This document shows, piece by piece, positions 59,307-64,000 of a stretch of 64,000 bases of DNA. The position numbers and the translations under genes were made by a program. The DNA lies in contig NZ_ACNN01000005.1 in the NCBI RefSeq assembly GCF_000174815.1, forward strand, positions 228,149-292,148. Reading direction: 5' to 3'. The stretch is from Porphyromonas endodontalis ATCC 35406. GTDB lineage: Bacteria; Bacteroidota; Bacteroidia; Bacteroidales; Porphyromonadaceae. The notes under the pieces were generated by a model. That model saw only the letters and a list, made by a program, of their open reading frames with translations, had not been told where the DNA came from and ran no database searches. Positions within the stretch are counted from its first letter, which is position 1. The number at the start of each line of letters is the position of its first letter.

Positions 59307-60401
59307 TTATTTCTTGTTTTTAGGACTTGAATATTGACTGCACTTAAAGAGAGAACCTGTGGGACAAACAAAGCGGCAGTAGGGTCGTATAACCACCGTG
59401 GAGAGGGCCACGAATACTACAGCAATGGCAATGACCACCCATGAGGCTGATTGGAAAACAAAGGCAGAGAAGGGCTCGTAATCGATCCAATCGAACCATA
59501 TACCTGTCCACAAACATAGCATGAGTACAGACCATAGAATCTGGCGAAACATATCTAAGTATTTGATAGTCGTTGGCTTCATCTTTATTTTGTACCCTAC
59601 GCATTTCCCTGCAAGCTCTTGCAACGAACCGAGCGGACATACATGTGTACAGTAGTACGATTTTTTGCCAAAAAGCGGATATACGAAGGCCGTGATGAGC
59701 ATGATGACCGGTACGATTAGGGCTATTACATTCATCCCATTTGACATATAGCTGACCATTGATGTGTAGTTCAGAAACGAGCCGCACCAGAAGCCGAGTA
59801 CAACAACATTAAGGATTTGCTGAGCTATCCTATAGCGTTTATTCCTAACAAAAAGCGGTACGATGGCAGCTAAGAGCACGACAATTAGTCCGGCTATAGC
59901 CTTAGCAGAAAGGTCGAAATCTGACCAGATTGATCCCTTTTCGGGATTATTCGCCGCGTACTGAAGTCCTCGCTGTACGTTCTCGATAATAGCCTTTGAT
60001 GTGAATGTTGCACCGGATACACCGTCTACCTCCAGTTGCTGTGCTTCTTCTATGGTCAGCCCATCCCACTTACTAAGGAGTACTGATGCCGACTCAAAGA
60101 ATTTGGGAGTCTCTGAATTTGGGAGGGCCTTGACACTTTTAATTCTACCATCTTGCAAAGTGATTTCCAAAGGTACGGTACCTCCATAGCCTATGATGTC
60201 TTTCCCCAGTTCCGTAGTATTTAATTGTACAGAGCCATCTTCAAGCACGGTCATCGTGTCCGTCTTAGTAGCCTCCTCTTGTTGCTGCTTGAGATCGTGT
60301 CCTAAGACCTTTTCGTCTCTTCGGAGACTTATTGCCATGACCAGCAGGAGAGATACTATCAAATATAATAGTTGTTGTAGTTTCCCTGAATAATTCTTCA
60401 T
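59307..60401 (-). CDS. Membrane FMN-binding / 4Fe-4S protein (NosR/RnfG-like)
   Basis: A 364-residue inner-membrane electron carrier. TM1 (LLYLIVSLLLVMAISL) anchors an extracytoplasmic FMN-binding domain with the flavin-threonine motif SGATFTS (near residue 129). Five or more TM helices follow, with two iron-sulfur motifs: CTHVCPLGS (about 253-261) and CRFVCPTGS (about 345-353). The layout recalls NosR/NapH, which move electrons across the membrane to outside enzymes. The nitroreductase gene begins 5 bases downstream. It is probably not part of the Rnf complex, as no rnf genes are present. Confidence 0.87.
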   Translation of the reverse strand: MKNYSGKLQQLLYLIVSLLLVMAISLRRDEKVLGHDLKQQQEEATKTDTMTVLEDGSVQLNTTELGKDIIGYGGTVPLEITLQDGRIKSVKALPNSETPKFFESASVLLSKWDGLTIEEAQQLEVDGVSGATFTSKAIIENVQRGLQYAANNPEKGSIWSDFDLSAKAIAGLIVVLLAAIVPLFVRNKRYRIAQQILNVVVLGFWCGSFLNYTSMVSYMSNGMNVIALIVPVIMLITAFVYPLFGKKSYYCTHVCPLGSLQELAGKCVGYKIKMKPTTIKYLDMFRQILWSVLMLCLWTGIWFDWIDYEPFSAFVFQSASWVVIAIAVVFVALSTVVIRPYCRFVCPTGSLFKCSQYSSPKNKK

Positions 60402-60458
60402 ATAGCCTTTATATTATTGTTTCTTTCACATTAAGGAGTTTCTTCAAATCCATGTTTT

Positions 60459-61880
60459 TTATTCCTTGATAGGGGAGAACGTGAGTTGTAGATAACGGCG
60501 GGTATTGGGGGTAATGGCAAAAGCCTCTGTGCGCTGCATGGGTACCACCCAAAGAGGTTGCTCACCTGCCAGAAGTAGGGGAATGGAAGAAAAAAGTACC
60601 GATACTACTCCCTTTTCATTAAGTATCTTATGGATTGTTTTCCGCCCTTTGAGCCCAAAGGGTTGTATTTTCTCCTCCGGATCTATTGCGGAAATGGAGA
60701 GAGTAATCACGCCTTTAGCATCAGAGCAGTGCAGACTTAGGGCATCCCAATCCAGCACGATAGAGAGAGGGGAAGTGTGGATAGCTTCATTCTTTTCGTG
60801 GATGGAGTAGGAAAAAATGCCGTAAGAGGTGCTTATCTCCCCTTGGTTCGAGTCTATGCGAAGATATTCCACGGCTCCTTCTTTCTCTCTTGGAGGCTTG
60901 GAGATGAGGTGGAGTAGCCCTTGGCGACATTCCAGTGTGTGGCTATTTGCTGTAATGCTTACGGGGTGGGGAGATGAGAGTTGTGCTGCAAATTGCTCAA
61001 TAGCATCTGCAGAAAAACCTTTCCCTTTCGTAATGTAATGGAGCAGGGTAGGGGCAACGCCCGAGCGAAGTAGACTCTCTACTTTATAAGTCAATATCGT
61101 GGTATAAGAGAAGGGGAATACCTGAGGTACACGTGCTTCTGTAAGTAGTGCTTCGATGCCTTTTTGGTATATCGTCTCGGCATCTCGCAGGTGTGCCAAT
61201 GTACTTCTAGAGGTGGTAAGGAATTGGGGATTAAGTTCCTGGAAAAGCGGAATGATGCTATGACGGATAGCATTTCGCTTGATAGTAGTGTCTTGGTTGG
61301 TGCTGTCGTTGCAAAACGGTTGCCCCAATAGATGGAGAAAATCGTGAATCTCTTTGGGGTGCACATCAAGTAACGGTCGGATAATCGAACCGCGTTTGGG
61401 CAGAATGCCACGGAGCCCGGTAAGCCCTGTTCCCCGAGAGAGATTTCCCAAAAGTGTCTCTACATTGTCTTGCAAGTGATGGGCTACAGCAATGGCTTCA
61501 ATGCCCCGTTTAGAGGCTTCTTGTTCAAATACTTGATAGCGGAGTTCGCGAGCTGCCATTTCTACAGACAGCCGGTGGGTCGCAGCATAGGCACGAGTAT
61601 CAAAGTGATGAACCTCTAATTCAATCCCCAGTTGATCCGTGAGATCTCGGCAGAATTGCTCATCTCGGAGACTCTCTTCTCCCCTCAAATGAAAATTGCA
61701 ATGTATGGCAATAGGGCGGTAGTTAGCGAGCTGTAAGGCAAGTAGTAGTGCAACCGAATCAGCCCCTCCACTTAGAGCCACGAGCACCGAAGCATGTGGC
61801 TCCAAAAGTTGATAGCGACTGATGCTCTGTCGCATGGTTCGCATTAGGGGGTGGTGGTACACTTGGGGATTCGTCTTCAT
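60459..61880 (-). CDS. tilS: TilS, tRNA-Ile lysidine synthase
   Basis: Adds lysine to C34 of tRNA-Ile (CAU) so that it reads AUA; essential in most bacteria. The PP-loop VALSGGADSVALLLAL is at residues 32-47, with AHHLQDNVETLLGNLSRGTGLTGLRG and the C-terminal TilS domain (GLKGRKTIHKILNEKGVV). At 473 residues it has the typical long form. Start ATG 61880. It follows the zinc-ribbon gene by 92 bases. Confidence 0.95.
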   Translation of the reverse strand: MKTNPQVYHHPLMRTMRQSISRYQLLEPHASVLVALSGGADSVALLLALQLANYRPIAIHCNFHLRGEESLRDEQFCRDLTDQLGIELEVHHFDTRAYAATHRLSVEMAARELRYQVFEQEASKRGIEAIAVAHHLQDNVETLLGNLSRGTGLTGLRGILPKRGSIIRPLLDVHPKEIHDFLHLLGQPFCNDSTNQDTTIKRNAIRHSIIPLFQELNPQFLTTSRSTLAHLRDAETIYQKGIEALLTEARVPQVFPFSYTTILTYKVESLLRSGVAPTLLHYITKGKGFSADAIEQFAAQLSSPHPVSITANSHTLECRQGLLHLISKPPREKEGAVEYLRIDSNQGEISTSYGIFSYSIHEKNEAIHTSPLSIVLDWDALSLHCSDAKGVITLSISAIDPEEKIQPFGLKGRKTIHKILNEKGVVSVLFSSIPLLLAGEQPLWVVPMQRTEAFAITPNTRRYLQLTFSPIKE

Positions 61881-61972
61881 GGGGAGAGTTTACAAAAATA
61901 GGGCATACCAAAAGTTGTTACTTCCGATACACCCTATGTTTATATTAGGTGGAGACACCCAAAAGGGTTCTA

Positions 61973-62791
61973 CTACATGTTGAGTAAATCAGGGTCAATG
62001 ATGATGCGCCCACAATACTCACAAATAATCTCCTTTTTGTGGAGTTTGATCTCAAGCTGACGCTGAGGAGGAATGCGATTGAAGCATCCACCACAAGACT
62101 CACGGTCGATGGGTACTACGGCTAGTCCGTTGCGAGCTCCATTGCGAATGCGGTGGAAAAAGGCAAGTACACGGGGATCTTGGATCTCTTTCTCCTGCTT
62201 AGCCGCTTCTTTGCGCAGCTTTTCTTCGTCTTCGTGTGTCTCTTGTATGATGCTGTCGAGCTCCGATTTCTTGGCCTTTAGGTCGCCTGCACGGAGTTCG
62301 AATTGTTCCTTGTATTTTGCAATATCAGCCTTGCGAGCTTGCAGCTCTTGGGTGTATTCGCGTATTTTCTTCTCGCTGAGGGTAATCTCTAGCTCTTGGT
62401 ATTCAATCTCTTTTGAGAGGTTGTCATACTCACGATTGTTGCGAACATTATCTATTTGAGCCTTGTATTTATCGAGCAACTCACGAGACTGAGCTATCTT
62501 GCTGCGTTCTGCAGTAACCGATTGTGATAGGGTTTTGGCAGAAGATGCCGTATTGTCGAGACGCGTTTGCAACTGAGCAAGGTCGTTCTCTATGTTCTCA
62601 ACTTCGAGAGGAAGTTCGCCACGAAGTATTTCAATTTCATCTATGCGCGATAGGGTTGCCTGCAGACGAGCCAAAGCGGTGAGACGCTTTGCTACACGTT
62701 CTTCTGCGGTTTCTGGTTGGGCAACCGAAGCTACATCCTTCAGCTTTTTGGCGGTAGGTTCTTTCTTTGCTGGCGTTTCTTTCTTGGCCAT
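61973..62791 (-). CDS. Coiled-coil protein with C4 zinc ribbon (DUF164-like)
   Basis: A 272-residue cytoplasmic protein. A long coiled coil (about residues 45-210) is followed by a C-terminal zinc ribbon with CGGCFNRIPP and CEYCGRIIIDPD (CX2C...CX2C). Proteins of this type (CdsZ) are described as ribosome or rRNA-interacting in some bacteria; the role here is not known. Start ATG 62791; its stop is 92 bases from tilS. The Nif3 gene ends 5 bases upstream, so they are probably co-transcribed. Confidence 0.9.
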   Translation of the reverse strand: MAKKETPAKKEPTAKKLKDVASVAQPETAEERVAKRLTALARLQATLSRIDEIEILRGELPLEVENIENDLAQLQTRLDNTASSAKTLSQSVTAERSKIAQSRELLDKYKAQIDNVRNNREYDNLSKEIEYQELEITLSEKKIREYTQELQARKADIAKYKEQFELRAGDLKAKKSELDSIIQETHEDEEKLRKEAAKQEKEIQDPRVLAFFHRIRNGARNGLAVVPIDRESCGGCFNRIPPQRQLEIKLHKKEIICEYCGRIIIDPDLLNM

Positions 62792-62796
62792 ATTAC

Positions 62797-63894
62797 TTAT
62801 AGGTGATTAACCGGATTATTGTCATACAACGACTCTCGAAGCACAAAGTTAGGGAATTTTGCCGAGATAATGTCGCTAAATAGCCTGCGAGCGATCGATT
62901 CACTCTCGTGATGCCCGATGGTGACAAAGAGGAGATGGCCGGCCGCATCTAGGTAGTCGTTGTATTTTCCCTCGCCCGTAAGGTAAACATCGGCATGCTG
63001 TGCAATGGCGTTGGATAGGAAACTCCCTCCGCTTCCTCCGCATAGAGCAACGCGAGAGATCGCTTTCCCTAGGGGGTGGGAATAGGCAACGTGCTTTACC
63101 CCAGACCACTGAGAGACTTTTTTGAGGAACTCCTCTTCGCTTATGGGATGGGGTAGTTCGCCGATGACACCCGTGCCTATCTTATCTTGTGGAGTCGCTA
63201 GGGAAATGAGCTCGTAGGCAGGCACTTCGTACGGATGGGAGGCGTAAATTGCTTGTATTACTTTGTGGACGAGGTGAGGCTCAACAAGGAGGGAAATTTG
63301 TGTCTCTATCACCTCCTCCAATTCGCCTAGAGAGCCAATTGTGGGATTTGCTCCCTCCAATGGACGGAAATGCCCTCGCCCCTCTACCGAAAACGAACAA
63401 CTATCGTAGCACCCCAATCTGCCTGCTCCTGCGGCGCACAAAGCCCTCTCCACTTTGGGAGCAGAGGCGGTGGGCACCATAACCGATAGTTTGTAAAGGT
63501 TGCAAGGTTGAGCTACAAGGGCGCGTGTGTTTTGTAGTTGCAGTCGCTCAGCAAGGTAGTAGTTAATCCCTTTAGCCGCATTATCCGCATTAGTATGAGC
63601 CGAATAGATGGCTACGTCATGCTTGATGGCAAGGGCTACGGTGCGCTCTTGGTAAGTCCTACTCCCGATGTGTTTGAGAGGGTGGAAGAGTAGGGGATGA
63701 TGAGTGATAAGTAGGTTACAGCCGGTCTCTAGAGCCTCTTGTACGGTGGCTTCGGTTGCCTCTACGGCAAGTATAGCCCCGGTGCACTCAAGGTGCGGGT
63801 TACCTACTTGCCAGCCGCTGTTGTCCCAGGTCTCCTGTAGAGACAAGGGACAAACTTCTTCGAGGGCTGCAATTATATCAAGATGGGTAGGCAT
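62797..63894 (-). CDS. Nif3-like dinuclear metal protein (YqfO type)
   Basis: A 365-residue hexameric metal protein. The two Nif3 halves (residues 1-130 and about 235-365) carry the metal motifs WDNSGWQVGN, LLITHHPLLFHP and SAHTNADNA; the middle insert (about 130-235) resembles the PII-like/CutA-like domain of YqfO. Some members are proposed as GTP cyclohydrolase I-like or tRNA-related proteins, but no activity is established. I start at ATG 63894; a TTG one codon upstream is possible. It lies 8 bases downstream of aspS. Confidence 0.9.
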   Translation of the reverse strand: MPTHLDIIAALEEVCPLSLQETWDNSGWQVGNPHLECTGAILAVEATEATVQEALETGCNLLITHHPLLFHPLKHIGSRTYQERTVALAIKHDVAIYSAHTNADNAAKGINYYLAERLQLQNTRALVAQPCNLYKLSVMVPTASAPKVERALCAAGAGRLGCYDSCSFSVEGRGHFRPLEGANPTIGSLGELEEVIETQISLLVEPHLVHKVIQAIYASHPYEVPAYELISLATPQDKIGTGVIGELPHPISEEEFLKKVSQWSGVKHVAYSHPLGKAISRVALCGGSGGSFLSNAIAQHADVYLTGEGKYNDYLDAAGHLLFVTIGHHESESIARRLFSDIISAKFPNFVLRESLYDNNPVNHL

Positions 63895-63902
63895 CAAAAG
63901 AT

Positions 63903-64000
63903 TTATTGCTCTTGGGCTGGGCGGAGGATGAGGTTGAGTTCATCGAGTTGTACCTGATCGATTGCCGAGGGGGCATCAATCATTACATCGCGGCCGGCAT
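63903..64000 (-). CDS. aspS: AspS, aspartyl-tRNA synthetase C-terminal end (partial)
   Basis: The last 31 codons of a minus-strand gene cut by the window's right edge. It reads AGRDVMIDAPSAIDQVQL then DELNLILRPAQEQ and a TAA at 63903. The RDxMxDAPS...QLDEL pattern matches the C-terminus of bacterial aspartyl-tRNA synthetase, which charges tRNA-Asp. The short visible part cannot show motifs 1-3. It is followed at once by the Nif3 gene. Confidence 0.72.
   Translation of the reverse strand, partial: AGRDVMIDAPSAIDQVQLDELNLILRPAQEQ

Noticed and set aside
1..64000. Phage, transposon, toxin-antitoxin or restriction system
   Set aside because: No integrase, transposase, capsid, methylase/nuclease or toxin-antitoxin pair was found on either strand.

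Overview
The window looks like a piece of a Porphyromonas-type chromosome (Bacteroidota, Bacteroidales). Four observations support this. Bacteroidetes-style promoters (TTG, a 19-20 base gap, then TAnnTTTG) recur. The order rplU-rpmA-serS, the DUF2795 and DUF4827 proteins and a MuiA-type protein with a carboxypeptidase-regulatory-like insert are typical of the group. Shine-Dalgarno sites are weak. Base composition is moderate (near 48% G+C by eye). I see no phage, integrase, transposase, CRISPR array or defence island; it is mostly a core, housekeeping region. The species name is inference.

Layout. 1-10.7 kb: tsaB (cut by the edge), pdxH, L-serine dehydratase, mscL, fhs, queA, a CopZ-like protein, panC, a GHL10 lipoprotein, hemW and a 2[4Fe-4S] ferredoxin. 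10.9-16.8 kb: a secreted GH29 fucosidase, an unknown lipoprotein, efp, a DUF2795 protein, cobalamin adenosyltransferase and two small genes. 16.8-28.4 kb: a long minus-strand run with a LolC/E-like permease, an ABC-F ATPase, a lytic transglycosylase, rlmD, a phosphohexomutase, DUF4827, a DHH phosphoesterase, smpB, serS, rpmA (one base out of frame) and rplU. 28.6-30.5 kb: a tandemly duplicated secreted-protein gene whose second copy is frameshifted. 30.6-40.7 kb (minus): MBOAT plus two SGNH proteins, nhaA, dusB, an unknown exported protein, an M3 peptidase lipoprotein and xseB. 40.7-41.9 kb: no credible protein gene, but a cobalamin riboswitch with its own promoter and a strong terminator, then tRNA-Gly. 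42-54.2 kb: MuiA-like protein, ftsK-lolA-panD, ffh, folD, a family 9 glycosyltransferase, an S4-domain protein, a histidine phosphatase, a divergent SDR and a small outer-membrane barrel. 54.5-64 kb: tRNA-Arg and tRNA-Lys, an acyl-CoA synthetase, rmuC, an anchored nitroreductase beside an FMN/4Fe-4S membrane protein, tilS, a zinc-ribbon protein, a Nif3 protein and the end of aspS.

How the genes fit together. Several serve translation and tRNA modification (tsaB, queA, dusB, tilS, rlmD, efp, smpB, serS, aspS, L21, L27). Others serve cofactors (panC, panD, pdxH, fhs, folD, hemW, B12 adenosylation) and the envelope (LolA, LolC/E-like, SGNH/MBOAT O-acylation, lytic transglycosylase, GT9).

Most worth a second look: (1) a B12 riboswitch transcription unit of about 850 bases with no recognisable downstream gene; (2) a degenerate tandem repeat with a 22-base period in four intergenic regions near promoters; (3) an extra A in a seven-A run that breaks rpmA; (4) a structured leader with a terminator-like stem before serS. 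All calls come from reading the sequence; no database search was run.
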